Shown here: one piece after another, positions 50,700 to 59,785 of the stretch
Layout: each line of letters begins with the position of its first letter
How positions within the stretch are numbered: the stretch's first letter is position 1
Source of the DNA: JANWXD01 sp037446115
GTDB lineage: Bacteria > Acidobacteriota > Terriglobia > Bryobacterales > Bryobacteraceae
Direction: 5' to 3'
Length of the DNA: 64,000 nucleotides
Assembly (NCBI GenBank): GCA_037446115.1
Contig: JBBIJF010000003.1
Span: 1 to 64,000, forward strand
Made by a program: the position numbers and the translations under genes
The notes under the pieces: generated by a model
Databases searched by the model: none
Seen by the model: only the letters and a program-made list of their open reading frames with translations
Told to the model about the DNA's origin: nothing

Positions 50700-52088
50700 T
50701 CAGCGCCGGCGGCGCCAGGCGAAGTAGACGGGAACGCCCGCGAGCACGATCGCGAGCCCCGGCCAGGTGTAGCGGGGTTTGTAGATCAACAGCAGCACCT
50801 CGATCAGCAGTGCGGCGGCGATATAGAACGCCGGCAGGAAGGGATAGCCGAGGGCGCGGTAGGGGCGCTCGAGGTCCGGGCGGCGAAGGCGCAGAACGAA
50901 CAGTCCGATGATGGTGAGGACGTAGAACAGCAGGACCGCGAAGATGACATAGTCGAGCAGGTCGCTGTAGGTGCCGCTCAGCGTTAAGAGCGAGGCCCAG
51001 ACGCCCTGAACGACCAGGGAGACCACGGGGGCGTGCGTGCGCGGGTCCAGGCGCGCCACGCTTCGGAAAAACAGTCCGTCGAGCGCCATGGCGTAGTAGA
51101 CCCGGGCGCCCGCCAGGATCAGGCCGTTGGTGCAGCCGAAGGTGGAGATCATAATCGCGGCGGCCATCAGCTGGGCCGACACGTCGCCGAAGATCTGCGC
51201 CGCCGCCGCGGTCCCCACGCGGTCTTCGGGGGCATGCTGGATGGCTTCCAGCGGAAGCAGGCGCAAATAGGCGAAGTTCGAAGCGATGTAGAGGGCGGAG
51301 ACGATGGCTACGCCGAGCCCTAAAGCTACCGGGATGTCGCGGCGGGGGTTGCGGACCTCTCCGGCGGTGAAGGTGACGTTATTCCACGCGTCGGATGCAA
51401 AGAGCGCGCCCACCATGGCCACGGCCACCAGGCGGACGGTGGTGAAACTCCAGTCCGCACCACGCCAGAAGTCGTCGAAGTTCGCCGCAACCGCGCCAGG
51501 GTTGCGTGCCGCCAGGAACCCGAGCACCACGAGCCCCAACAGAGCGCCGGTCTTGGCGACGGTGAAGATGTTCTGCACGAGGGCGCCCGTGCGGATCCCG
51601 CGCGTGTTGATCCAAGTGAGAAGCACGATGACACCGATGGCGAGCGCCTGCTGCGTGCTGATGCGCAAGCCCCCGGCATCCAGCAGGTCGTTCCCGGCGG
51701 AAACCCACGGCAGGAACACACCGGTAAACTTGGCGAACGCCACCGCCACCGCGGCGATCGTGCCGGTCTGGATCACCAGAAACAGGGTCCAGCCGTAAAG
51801 GAAACCGCACAGCGGACTGAAGGCTTCCCGCAGATAGACGTACTGCCCTCCGGCCTGGGGCATGGCGGCGGCCAGCTCCCCGTAGCTGAGAGCAGCGATC
51901 AGGGTCAGGACGGCGGTGGCCACCCAGGTCATGATGAGGAGCCCGGGAGAGTTGACCTGGCGGGCGATGTCGGCGGAAACGATAAAGATTCCCGAACCGA
52001 TCATCGAGCCGACCACCAGGGTCGTAGCGTCGAACAGGCCCAGACCCCTGACCAGCCCCGTCTCTACCTGCTCACCAGTTCGAGCCAT
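50700..52088 (-). CDS. APC-family amino-acid permease (LAT-like)
   Basis: 462 residues, 12 membrane helices. TM1 reads TTLVVGSMIGSGIFIVSADIA and TM6 region FASDAWNNVTFTAGEVRNPRRDIP, typical of the L-type exchanger subgroup. Differs clearly from the CAT-like permease next door, so they are not recent duplicates. Its ATG lies inside the 3' end of thiE (25-bp overlap), suggesting co-translation. Substrate unknown. Confidence 0.92.
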   Translation of the reverse strand: MARTGEQVETGLVRGLGLFDATTLVVGSMIGSGIFIVSADIARQVNSPGLLIMTWVATAVLTLIAALSYGELAAAMPQAGGQYVYLREAFSPLCGFLYGWTLFLVIQTGTIAAVAVAFAKFTGVFLPWVSAGNDLLDAGGLRISTQQALAIGVIVLLTWINTRGIRTGALVQNIFTVAKTGALLGLVVLGFLAARNPGAVAANFDDFWRGADWSFTTVRLVAVAMVGALFASDAWNNVTFTAGEVRNPRRDIPVALGLGVAIVSALYIASNFAYLRLLPLEAIQHAPEDRVGTAAAAQIFGDVSAQLMAAAIMISTFGCTNGLILAGARVYYAMALDGLFFRSVARLDPRTHAPVVSLVVQGVWASLLTLSGTYSDLLDYVIFAVLLFYVLTIIGLFVLRLRRPDLERPYRALGYPFLPAFYIAAALLIEVLLLIYKPRYTWPGLAIVLAGVPVYFAWRRRR

Positions 52089-52699
52089 TCGGCCACCCGG
52101 GCGCGGAGTGTGTCGTACGTGCAGGGTTCCGGATACAGATCTGCGATGACGGCGATGCTATCCGCCCCGGCCTCCAGCACTGACCATGCATTGTGCCTTG
52201 TGATGCCGCCGATTGCAACCAGCGGTTGCGAGCTCAGGGCGCGCAGCCGCGCCAGCTCCGCCAGGCCCAGCACCGGATCGGGCCTCTCTTTGGTCGCCGT
52301 GCCGAAGATCGGACCCAGGGCGACATAGTTTACGGGCTCTGCTTGAGCGGCACGCAATTGCGCTTCGTTATGGGTGGAAAAACCGATAACCGGACCCGGG
52401 CCGAGCAACCGCCGGGCGTCGCCCGGCGGCAGATCGTCCTGGCCCAGATGCAGGCCGGCACCGAAGAGCCAGGCAAGTTCGGCGCGATCGTTGACGATGT
52501 AAGTTGCACCCGCCGACCGGCACAGCTGGGCCACACGTTGGGCTTGGTCGAAGACCAGACGCGAGAGATGCCCCTTGTGGCGGAACTGCAAAATCCGGGC
52601 GCCCGCCTCCAGGATGGCTTCCGCCGCCACTTCCGGCCGGCAGCCGCGCCGCTCGAGTGTGCCGGTGTCGAGGATCGGGTAGAAGCGGGGAAGAATCAT
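52064..52699 (-). CDS. thiE: Thiamine-phosphate synthase
   Basis: 211 residues, a TIM barrel that joins the pyrimidine and thiazole phosphates. Landmarks: RILQFRHKGHLSR (usually QxRxK), YIVNDRAELAWLFGAGLHLGQDDLPPGDAR, YVALGPIFGTATK and VAIGGITRHNAWSVLEAGADSIAVI. The residues for phosphate and Mg binding are kept. The rest of the thiamine pathway is not in the window. No TPP riboswitch was found in the 22 bp before it or in the upstream Hsp70-like gene end. Confidence 0.92.
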   Translation of the reverse strand: MILPRFYPILDTGTLERRGCRPEVAAEAILEAGARILQFRHKGHLSRLVFDQAQRVAQLCRSAGATYIVNDRAELAWLFGAGLHLGQDDLPPGDARRLLGPGPVIGFSTHNEAQLRAAQAEPVNYVALGPIFGTATKERPDPVLGLAELARLRALSSQPLVAIGGITRHNAWSVLEAGADSIAVIADLYPEPCTYDTLRARVAEWLELVSR

Positions 52700-52721
52700 G
52701 CCGGATACGGTTACGGCGGCG

Positions 52722-54320
52722 CTAGGACGAACCTGCCTGGCCTCGCCGCGCGCGAGGGCGAGGCTTGCCCGGCCGCAGGGGCGCCTCCCGGGCCGCCCAA
52801 CGGGCCAGGCGGTAGACGCGGCTGTGTCCCGTGGTCAGATTCGAGATCGTGACGCTGACGGCGCCGCCGGCGTCACAGGCGTAGGCTTCCTCGATGACAT
52901 GACGGGAAGCTTCCTCGGAGCGAATCACCGGCACGGCCTCCAGATCCGGGCAGTCCTCGAGCGCGGGGTCAAACGGGAAACGGATCTCATCCCACAACGT
53001 GATGTCGCCGGCGGGCCGCCCGGTTTCGTCCACGCGGCTGCACTCCAGGTAGCGAAAGTGGCCGATGTTGTGCGCAGGCCGGTACTGGCGGGAGATCTCG
53101 AGGGGCCACTCCCCAGGGCCGGGGAGGGTCTGGCCTTTGGGGAACAGGACGTCAAAGGTGACGCGGGCGCCGCCGTCGGCTTCGCGCCAGACGCCGAAAT
53201 TGCGGGTAAAGCGGTCGCGCAGACGGTAGCCGGCGCCGGCGTCGGCCTGGATGGCCAGGCCGATGGCCGTGGCCGAGCGCGCGTGCGCCGAGCGTTTGAC
53301 CCGCCGCTCGAAGCGTTCGCGCAGCTCCCGCGCCACCAGCGGCAGCTCGCTTCCGCCGCCGGTGACGTACAGCGCGTCCAGGCGCCGGGCTCCCCCGAGG
53401 GAAAACCCGTGAACCGCCAGCAGGTCCTCCACGATGTGGATCGTCTCTTCGACGAGGGGCCGGCAGGCGTCGTAAAAGTCTGCCACGGGCACGGTGACTT
53501 CCCCCCAGCCGGGCCGCACGGCATCCAGATCCACCAGGATCCTCCGCGTGTTGGGGTGCAGGGCCTCTTTCTTCTGGCGGCATTCCTCCAGCAGCAGGAA
53601 CGTCTCGGCCTGGGAGAGGCTTTCCAGATCCATGCCTGCACGCCCCAGCGCTAGCCGCGCCAGGAGCTCGTCAAAATCGTCCCCGCCCAGAGTCTCCAGG
53701 CCTTCGGAGGCGATGACCGTGTGGGTCTGCTCGTCCGCCTCGACGAGCGAGGCATCGAAGGTGCCGCCTCCGAGGTCGTAGACCAGGACGGAGGCGGGGC
53801 CTTTGGATGCTCCGGCCTGCCGGTGGAAGTGACCGAACTCAATGCTGGCCGCCGAGGGTTCATTGAGCACGCCGAGCACTTCGAATCCCGCCAGGCGGAA
53901 GACTTCCGCCGTGAGAAAGCGCTGGTTGGTGTTGGAATTGGCCGGCACGCCGAGCATGATCTGGGGCGTGTTGGTCAGCCGCAGATTGGAGCGCTCGAGC
54001 AAGTATTGCTTGAGCGCGGCGGCGAGTCCGCCGAACAGTTCGCGAAGGGCGAGCAGGCGGCCGCCGGCTTCGATGCGCGTCTCCAGTCCCGCCTGTCCGA
54101 GGAGCCGTTTGAGCGAGCGCAGGACGGTCCAGCCGGGCTCGCCCTGAACCATCCAGGCTTCCCAGCCGTAGCGGATCTCCCGCTCGCCTACGGCCGCCAA
54201 GGGCGGAAACCAGTCGCGCACGGCGCCGTCGGGGCATTCAAAGGAGACGACGGGATAGTTGCCGCGATCGGAGGCCGCCACCGTCACACGCGTGGTGCCG
54301 AAATCAATCCCCAGTCGCAT
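52722..54320 (-). CDS. Hsp70-family (DnaK-like) ATPase, stand-alone
   Basis: 532 residues from ATG 54320 (MRLGIDFGTTRVTVAASD); a GTG at 54356 is possible. The actin-like ATPase domain is complete: phosphate 1 GIDFGTT, VPANSNTNQRFLTAEVFRLAGF, EPSAASIEFG, phosphate 2 VLVYDLGGGTFDASLVE and the adenosine motif VTGGGSELPLV. The C-terminal part (~370-532) does not resemble the DnaK substrate domain; it ends in a basic tail. Such short Hsp70 relatives occur alone in many soil bacteria; clients unknown. No dnaJ or grpE nearby. thiE follows 22 bp downstream. Confidence 0.88.
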   Translation of the reverse strand: MRLGIDFGTTRVTVAASDRGNYPVVSFECPDGAVRDWFPPLAAVGEREIRYGWEAWMVQGEPGWTVLRSLKRLLGQAGLETRIEAGGRLLALRELFGGLAAALKQYLLERSNLRLTNTPQIMLGVPANSNTNQRFLTAEVFRLAGFEVLGVLNEPSAASIEFGHFHRQAGASKGPASVLVYDLGGGTFDASLVEADEQTHTVIASEGLETLGGDDFDELLARLALGRAGMDLESLSQAETFLLLEECRQKKEALHPNTRRILVDLDAVRPGWGEVTVPVADFYDACRPLVEETIHIVEDLLAVHGFSLGGARRLDALYVTGGGSELPLVARELRERFERRVKRSAHARSATAIGLAIQADAGAGYRLRDRFTRNFGVWREADGGARVTFDVLFPKGQTLPGPGEWPLEISRQYRPAHNIGHFRYLECSRVDETGRPAGDITLWDEIRFPFDPALEDCPDLEAVPVIRSEEASRHVIEEAYACDAGGAVSVTISNLTTGHSRVYRLARWAAREAPLRPGKPRPRARRGQAGSS

Positions 54321-54394
54321 TTGCCTCTTGCGGTCCTGTAGCGGGCGATCTTTCACCGTAGCATAGGCGCAACAGCCGCGAAGGCGGGCGCGCG

Positions 54395-54400
54395 TACAAT
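54395..54400 (+). promoter_or_regulatory. -10 hexamer, possible leaderless start of galU
   Basis: TACAAT, 6 nt before ATG 54407; no ribosome-binding site fits between them. Confidence 0.45.
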
Positions 54401-54406
54401 ATCCTC

Positions 54407-55318
54407 ATGGTCGCCAAGATCCGCAAGGCTGTCTTTCCCGCTGCCGGGCTGGGCACCCGTTTCCTACCTGCCACCAAGGCCCAGCCCAAAGAAATGCTGC
54501 CGCTGGTAGACAAACCGCTGATCCAGTACGGTGTGGAGGAGGCGGTCCGTTCCGGCATTCGCAACATCATCATCGTCACGGGCCGGGGCAAGAGCGCCAT
54601 CGAAGATCATTTTGATGTCAGCTTTGAGCTGGAGCAGATGCTGGAGGCCCGGGGCAAGGCGGACCTGCTGGCGGTCGTACGCGCGATCTCCGACATGATT
54701 GACGTGGCCTATGTTCGCCAGAAGGAAGCGCTCGGGCTGGGACACGCCGTGCTGCGGGCGCGCGAACTTGTAGGGGCCGAGCCGTTTGCGGTCGTGCTGT
54801 CCGACGACGTTATCGAGGCCGCCACGCCGTGCCTGCGCCAGCTGATGGACGTCTATGAATACTACGGCGCCCCGGTGGTGGCGCTCATGGAGGTGCCCCC
54901 GGAGGCGGTGGAGGCCTACGGGATCGTCGCCGCCGATCCGGTCACGCACAACGGCGAACGGGATCTGGTCTACCGAATCCACGATCTGGTGGAGAAGCCG
55001 CCGGCGGGAGAGGCCCCCTCGCGGCTGGCGATCATCGGCCGGTACGTGCTCACTCCGGAAATCTTCGATTCGATTGAAGCTACCGGACCGGGCCGGGGCG
55101 GCGAGATCCAACTCACCGACGCGTTGCGCCATCTGCTCAACCGCCGTCCCCTGTACGGCTGCCGTTTCCGAGGGACGCGCTACGACGCCGGCGACAAGCT
55201 CGGCTTCCTGCAAGCTACCGTAGAGTTCGCCTTGCGCCGGCCGGACCTGGGCGAAGCCTTCCGGAACTACCTCAAGACACTGGACCTGGACGTGCCATGC
55301 ACCGCCGGAACTTCCTGA
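54407..55318 (+). CDS. galU: UTP-glucose-1-phosphate uridylyltransferase
   Basis: 303 residues. Makes UDP-glucose for surface polysaccharides. The nucleotidyltransferase signature is intact: AAGLGTRFLPATKAQPKEMLPLVDKPLIQYGVEEA, then FAVVLSDDVIEA, and the Lys in VEKPPAGEAPS. First gene of a four-gene cluster: the isomerase-like gene overlaps it by 22 bp. Confidence 0.95.
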   Translation: MVAKIRKAVFPAAGLGTRFLPATKAQPKEMLPLVDKPLIQYGVEEAVRSGIRNIIIVTGRGKSAIEDHFDVSFELEQMLEARGKADLLAVVRAISDMIDVAYVRQKEALGLGHAVLRARELVGAEPFAVVLSDDVIEAATPCLRQLMDVYEYYGAPVVALMEVPPEAVEAYGIVAADPVTHNGERDLVYRIHDLVEKPPAGEAPSRLAIIGRYVLTPEIFDSIEATGPGRGGEIQLTDALRHLLNRRPLYGCRFRGTRYDAGDKLGFLQATVEFALRRPDLGEAFRNYLKTLDLDVPCTAGTS

Positions 55319-56331
55319 CGGCCGGCGCCGCGGCGCTGGCCGGATCGGCTGCGGCACAGGAGCAGCCCGTGGTCAAAGTGGGAATTGATCTGTTCAGTTT
55401 GCGCTCGCAAGGATGGTCTCCGTTCGCATCCCTGGACTATTGCGCCCGGCAGGGCGCGCGGGTGGTGCACTTTTCCGAGATCCGCTTCCTCGGGAGCCTG
55501 GAAGCGGAACACCTGAAGCGCGTGCGGGCGCGCGCCGAGGAGCTGGGGATCCAGATCGAGATCGGGATGCGCTCCATCTGCCCGACTTCGAAGCTCTTCG
55601 ATCCGGCTCAGGGGACGGCCGAAGACCAGCTGCTGCGGATGGTGGAGGCTGCGCGCGTGATCGGCTCTCCCATTGTGCGCGCCTTTCTGGGCAGTATGGC
55701 CGACCGGACGGGACCCCTGCCCATTGAAGCGCACATCGAGAACACCGTGCGGGTGCTGCGCAACGTTCGCTCCCGCGTTCTGGATGCCGGCGTCAAGATC
55801 GCCGTCGAGAACCACGCCGGTGACATGCAGGGGCGGGAGCTGAAGACGCTCATCGAAGAAGCGGGAACGGATTTTGTGGGCGCCTGTCTGGACTCGGGCA
55901 ACCCGCTGTGGACGATCGAATCTCCGCATCGCACCCTGGAAGTGCTGGCCCCCTACGTGCTGACAAGCCACCTGCGCGACAGCGCGGTGTGGCGCGTTCC
56001 GGAAGGCGCCGCCGTGCGCTGGGTGCGGCTCGGCGAAGGGAATGTCCGGATCGGAGACTATATCCGCGACTACCTGCGGCTGTGCCCGGGCAGGGCGTTG
56101 ACGCTCGAGATCATCGTCACGCCGCCGCGGGTGTTCCCCTACCTGGAGCCGTCCTTTTGGGACGGCTACCGCAACGTCCCGGCGTGGGAGTTTGCGCGGT
56201 TCCTTCGCCTGGCCGAGCAGGGCAAGCCCCTGGAGGGACCTCCGCCGGCTTCCAAAGAAGAGGCGGTAGGGCGCGAGCGCGAGGACCTGGAGGCCAGCCT
56301 TCGCTGGCTCCGCGAGTTCCTGAAGCTATGA
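55297..56331 (+). CDS. Tat-exported xylose-isomerase-like TIM barrel (sugar isomerase/epimerase family)
   Basis: 344 residues. The N-terminus is a twin-arginine signal (MHRRNFLTAGAAALAGSAAAQ). The mature part is an AP endonuclease family 2 / xylose-isomerase-like barrel: VKVGIDLFSLRSQGW, VVHFSEIRFLG, EIGMRSICPTS, KIAVENHAGDMQG (conserved Glu-N-H), GACLDSGNPLW and HLRDSAVW. The conserved Glu, Asp, His set suggests a metal-dependent sugar isomerase, epimerase or 3-dehydro-sugar enzyme in the periplasm. Substrate unknown. Coupled to galU (overlap) and to the SDR (ATGA). Confidence 0.88.
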   Translation: MHRRNFLTAGAAALAGSAAAQEQPVVKVGIDLFSLRSQGWSPFASLDYCARQGARVVHFSEIRFLGSLEAEHLKRVRARAEELGIQIEIGMRSICPTSKLFDPAQGTAEDQLLRMVEAARVIGSPIVRAFLGSMADRTGPLPIEAHIENTVRVLRNVRSRVLDAGVKIAVENHAGDMQGRELKTLIEEAGTDFVGACLDSGNPLWTIESPHRTLEVLAPYVLTSHLRDSAVWRVPEGAAVRWVRLGEGNVRIGDYIRDYLRLCPGRALTLEIIVTPPRVFPYLEPSFWDGYRNVPAWEFARFLRLAEQGKPLEGPPPASKEEAVGREREDLEASLRWLREFLKL

Positions 56332-57077
56332 GCCGGCTGGCGGGCAAAGTCGCCCTCATCACCGGCGCCAGCCGCGGCATCGGCAAGGCCATGGCACAGG
56401 CGTTCTGCCGGGAGGGCGCCTCGGTGGTCATTTGCGGGCGCAAGCAGGAAACGCTCGATGCGACTGCCCGGGAGTTCCCCCCGGAGCGGGTCCTGGCGGT
56501 AGCGTGTCACGTGGGGCGCCTGGAGGAACTCGAGCGTCTGGTCGAACGGGCGCGCGAGACCTTCGGCCGTATTGACGTACTCGTCAACAACGCCGCCACG
56601 AACATCGCTTTCGGGCCTTGCCTCGAGATGGACGACGCGCAGTTCGACAAGATGGTCGAGATCAACCTGAAGAGCGCGTTCCGGCTGGTCCGCCTGGTGG
56701 CTCCGGAGATGTGTGCGCGCCGCTCGGGCGTGATCCTCAACGTCGCCTCCACCTCCGGATTGCGGCCGCAACCCCACGCGATGCTCTACAGCATGACGAA
56801 GGCGGCGCTGATCATGATGACCAAATCGTGGGCGCTCGAACTGGGCCCGTACGGGGTGCGCGTCAACGCGATTGCCCCGGGTCTGGTCGAAACGCGTTTC
56901 AGCGAGTATTACTGGAAAGACCCGGAGCGCCTGGCGCGCTATCTGGACAGTCAACCTCTGGGCCGTGCCGGACGCCCCGAAGAAGTCGCGGAAGTGGCCC
57001 TGCTGCTGGCAAGCGACGCGTCTTCTTACATGACGGGCGAGGTCGTGGTCGTGGACGGGGGCTTGCTGGTCTGTTGA
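56328..57077 (+). CDS. Short-chain dehydrogenase/reductase
   Basis: 249 residues from ATG 56328, whose ATGA overlaps the upstream stop; the longer frame is a shadow. The Rossmann motif TGASRGIGKAM, NNAATNI, catalytic Ser in NVASTSG and YSMTK, plus the C-terminal EVVVVDGGLLVC, place it with classical NAD(P)-dependent SDRs such as 3-oxoacyl-ACP reductases and sugar dehydrogenases. Next to a periplasmic sugar isomerase-like enzyme, a sugar or polyol substrate is likely, but it is cytoplasmic. Confidence 0.93.
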   Translation: MSRLAGKVALITGASRGIGKAMAQAFCREGASVVICGRKQETLDATAREFPPERVLAVACHVGRLEELERLVERARETFGRIDVLVNNAATNIAFGPCLEMDDAQFDKMVEINLKSAFRLVRLVAPEMCARRSGVILNVASTSGLRPQPHAMLYSMTKAALIMMTKSWALELGPYGVRVNAIAPGLVETRFSEYYWKDPERLARYLDSQPLGRAGRPEEVAEVALLLASDASSYMTGEVVVVDGGLLVC

Positions 57078-57078
57078 G

Positions 57079-58515
57079 GTGAGGTCTCAACCCCTCCGTG
57101 CCACCCGCGTCGCCGCCGCTGTGGCGGTGGTCTTCGTGGCGGTTTACTTCGGCTATCACTGGTCGGATAGCTTGCGGACGGAATTCACGGCCGACGATTT
57201 GATGAACTGCCATCGCGCCTACTTCCGGCCGTGGCGCGCGCTCGTGGCCGACAACCTGTTGTTTTTCGTGCCGACGCCGGTGTACCGGCCGCTCCCCGCA
57301 CTGGCGTACAAGGCGTTCTTCACCGCCTGGGGCTTTGATCTGCTGGCGTTGCGCATCCTCGTGCTCGTGGTGGCGGCAGTGAACGTGTGTCTGGTGGGCC
57401 TGGTAGCCTACCAGCTCACGGGCCGGCGGGAGGCCGGCCTTCTCAGCGCACTTCTGTTCGCCTGGCATGAGCAGTATGCCCCGCTTCTTTATAACACCGG
57501 CCAGATTTACGACGCTTTCTGCTTCTTGTTCTATTTCGCCGCGCTTGCCTGGTGCTTCAGGAGCCGCGGAGAAACGCATGGCGTCGGGCCGCTTATGGTT
57601 GTCGTGATCCTGCTGGTGCTGGCTCTGAATTCAAAAGAAATGGCGGTTTCTTTACCGGTAATGATCCTGCTCGGGCAGTTGCTCGTCCGGGGCCACGGCC
57701 GCCCCATGGTGCGATCGTTGCGATTCTGGTTGCGAGAGAGTCGAATGGTTTTGGTGACAGCCGCGGTAGTGCTCTTATTTCTGCTGGGTCGCATGCGCGG
57801 CCCCGAATCTCTGAGCCAGGTCGGCGCCTATCGTCCGGAAGTCTCCGTTTCGAATTACTTCGCGAGCGAAGGTTACTATCTTGGTGAGGTAATTTATCAG
57901 AAAGTGAGTCTTGGTCCCGGAGCGGCAGCTGCGACGCTCGCGGTGCTTCTGGCGGTGGCGGTCGCACTGCGCTCCGGGCCGCTGGTCTGGTCCTGGGCGT
58001 TATTCGCGGCCGGCATCCTGCCGCTGGCGTTCATTCCGCACCGCGGACTGGCGGCGGCCGTGATCCCGTATTCCGGTCTGGTGCTGTACGCGGCGGTGCT
58101 GCTTGTCGGCGTTCGGTCCCAGGTTTTGGACAGGGCGGGCTGGAAGGGGCCACGCGCGCGGCTCGCCTCCCAGGTCATCCTGTTTGTCGCCCTCGCAGTC
58201 GTGGTCTTGAAGGCTCACGGGCGGGCGTGGTCGTTCCGCCAGGCGCTGGAGGAGGACGAGTATGCTCCGATCCGCATCGCACGGGAACAGCTCCGGGCGC
58301 TGCACCCGTCGCCGGCGCCCGGAACGCGGTTGCTGTTCGTCTCCAATCCTCTCGGGGAGACATACAATATCGTATTTTTGGTGCATCTTACGTATCGGGA
58401 CAATAACATCTTGGTACATCAACTGTCACGGCTGGGTAGGAGTCCGAATTTTGCTTCTTATGATCATGTTTTCGAGTGGTGCGAAGGCCACTTTGTGGAG
58501 CTGATGCGCCATTAA
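57079..58515 (+). CDS. Polytopic membrane protein, GT-C glycosyltransferase-like
   Basis: 478 residues from GTG 57079, one base after the SDR stop. About ten membrane helices. The first outer loop (TEFTADDLMNCHRAYFRPWR, VYRPLPALAYKAFF) has the acidic pair and aromatic/Pro pattern of GT-C proteins, but there is no firm family match. The 3' third has lower GC than its neighbours (for example 58360-58515). It ends 12 bp from the converging hydrolase gene. Part of the galU cluster; possibly transfers a lipid-linked sugar. Confidence 0.75.
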   Translation: MRSQPLRATRVAAAVAVVFVAVYFGYHWSDSLRTEFTADDLMNCHRAYFRPWRALVADNLLFFVPTPVYRPLPALAYKAFFTAWGFDLLALRILVLVVAAVNVCLVGLVAYQLTGRREAGLLSALLFAWHEQYAPLLYNTGQIYDAFCFLFYFAALAWCFRSRGETHGVGPLMVVVILLVLALNSKEMAVSLPVMILLGQLLVRGHGRPMVRSLRFWLRESRMVLVTAAVVLLFLLGRMRGPESLSQVGAYRPEVSVSNYFASEGYYLGEVIYQKVSLGPGAAAATLAVLLAVAVALRSGPLVWSWALFAAGILPLAFIPHRGLAAAVIPYSGLVLYAAVLLVGVRSQVLDRAGWKGPRARLASQVILFVALAVVVLKAHGRAWSFRQALEEDEYAPIRIAREQLRALHPSPAPGTRLLFVSNPLGETYNIVFLVHLTYRDNNILVHQLSRLGRSPNFASYDHVFEWCEGHFVELMRH

Positions 58516-58527
58516 GAAAACCGATGA

Positions 58528-59721
58528 TCACTTAGTGAGCCATTGTTCCAGCCAGGCGAAGGCCTCCTGCTGCATTTCGGCGTTGAACTGGTGGGGAACG
58601 TCGTAGAATTTTACGCGGAATCGTTCCGGACGTCCGAGATCGGCGTAGACGGCCTGGATTTTGGCGGCGGCGCGCTCCATGCCTTCGCGGGTGAACAGGC
58701 GGTCGCGCGAGCAGTTCTGGACGAAGAGGGCGCATTCGGGGGCGGCGAGGGAGGCGACATCGGGATGGTCAAGCCAGGCGTGGAGGCCGAAGGCGTCGAA
58801 CAGGTTGCGGTGCACGGAGTACGGAATGTCGAGGGTGGTGGGCAGACTGGTCATCCATCCGGTGATGACGGCTGTCCGGATCCGGGGTTCCATGCCGGCC
58901 AGATAGGTGGCACGGTAGCCGCCGCCGGACAGGCCCAGGCAGCCGATGCGGGACGGATCTACTTCGGGGAGGGAGGCCAGCAGCTCCACGCCCCGGCGGT
59001 CGTCATGGACCACCACGCCGAGCCAGGTGGTCCCGGCGAAGCCCATCCAAGTGTTCAACTCCGCGGTGCGCTCGCCCAGGTAAGCGTTCACGGCCTGGAC
59101 GTACTCGCGTTGCTCCGGGCGGAGGCCGGCCAGCCGTTTTTCGAGTTCGGGCGGCGGCTCGCGATACTGCAACCGCCGTTCCCCCCAGTAAAAGGCGTCG
59201 GCGACGAGCACGACAAGGCCCCGCCTGGCGAGCGCATCCGCATAGCTCCGGCCGCCGTAATAGCGTTCGCGAAATTCTTCGAGCGCGGCGTGCTCGCCTT
59301 CCAGGCGAACCAGCTTTTCTTTGCCGTGAAAGAACCACCCGCCGTGGTCGTGGAGGGCCGTTACGCCAGGGAACGGGCCTTTGCCCTTCGGAACCAGCAG
59401 GAAGGCGGGGATGCGGTAGTGCGCCGAGCCGGCGAAAGAAATGATGCAGATCTCGTAGCCCTCTCGCGGAACCACGGAGTGAACGCGCAGATCGAGGGGG
59501 ACAGGCCGGGGGCGGTAGGCAAGAAACTCCTGGACCTTGGCGCGCGCCTGGCGGCGCCACTCGGCGTGAGAGAGGCTGCCGCGACGGGCGTATTCGAAGG
59601 CAAACCCGTGCTCCTCGTGGATCGAGCGGATGATGGGCGCAAGGTTGCCCAAGAAGCTTTCCGTTCTCTGCTGCGCAGCCGCGGCCGCGACAACAACGAT
59701 GCAGGTCACATACCGGTACAT
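58528..59721 (-). CDS. Secreted alpha/beta-hydrolase (dienelactone-hydrolase/acetyl-esterase-like)
   Basis: 397 residues from ATG 59721 with GGAAGG upstream; signal peptide MYRYVTCIVVVAAAAAQ. Motifs: VTALHDHGGWFFHGKEK (oxyanion region), nucleophile elbow CLGLSGGGYRATYLAG and the C-terminal VKFYDVPHQFN with the catalytic His. The group is often annotated as dienelactone hydrolase or acetyl-xylan esterase in Acidobacteriota. It is divergent from a GH3 glycosidase with 64 bp between starts, which suggests a shared role in plant polysaccharide breakdown. Confidence 0.85.
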   Translation of the reverse strand: MYRYVTCIVVVAAAAAQQRTESFLGNLAPIIRSIHEEHGFAFEYARRGSLSHAEWRRQARAKVQEFLAYRPRPVPLDLRVHSVVPREGYEICIISFAGSAHYRIPAFLLVPKGKGPFPGVTALHDHGGWFFHGKEKLVRLEGEHAALEEFRERYYGGRSYADALARRGLVVLVADAFYWGERRLQYREPPPELEKRLAGLRPEQREYVQAVNAYLGERTAELNTWMGFAGTTWLGVVVHDDRRGVELLASLPEVDPSRIGCLGLSGGGYRATYLAGMEPRIRTAVITGWMTSLPTTLDIPYSVHRNLFDAFGLHAWLDHPDVASLAAPECALFVQNCSRDRLFTREGMERAAAKIQAVYADLGRPERFRVKFYDVPHQFNAEMQQEAFAWLEQWLTK

Positions 59722-59785
59722 GGCCCTTCCAGAGTACCGTGCCTCCCTGGGGCGGGGCTCGCCTTCTGGTACGATTGCTCCGGGT

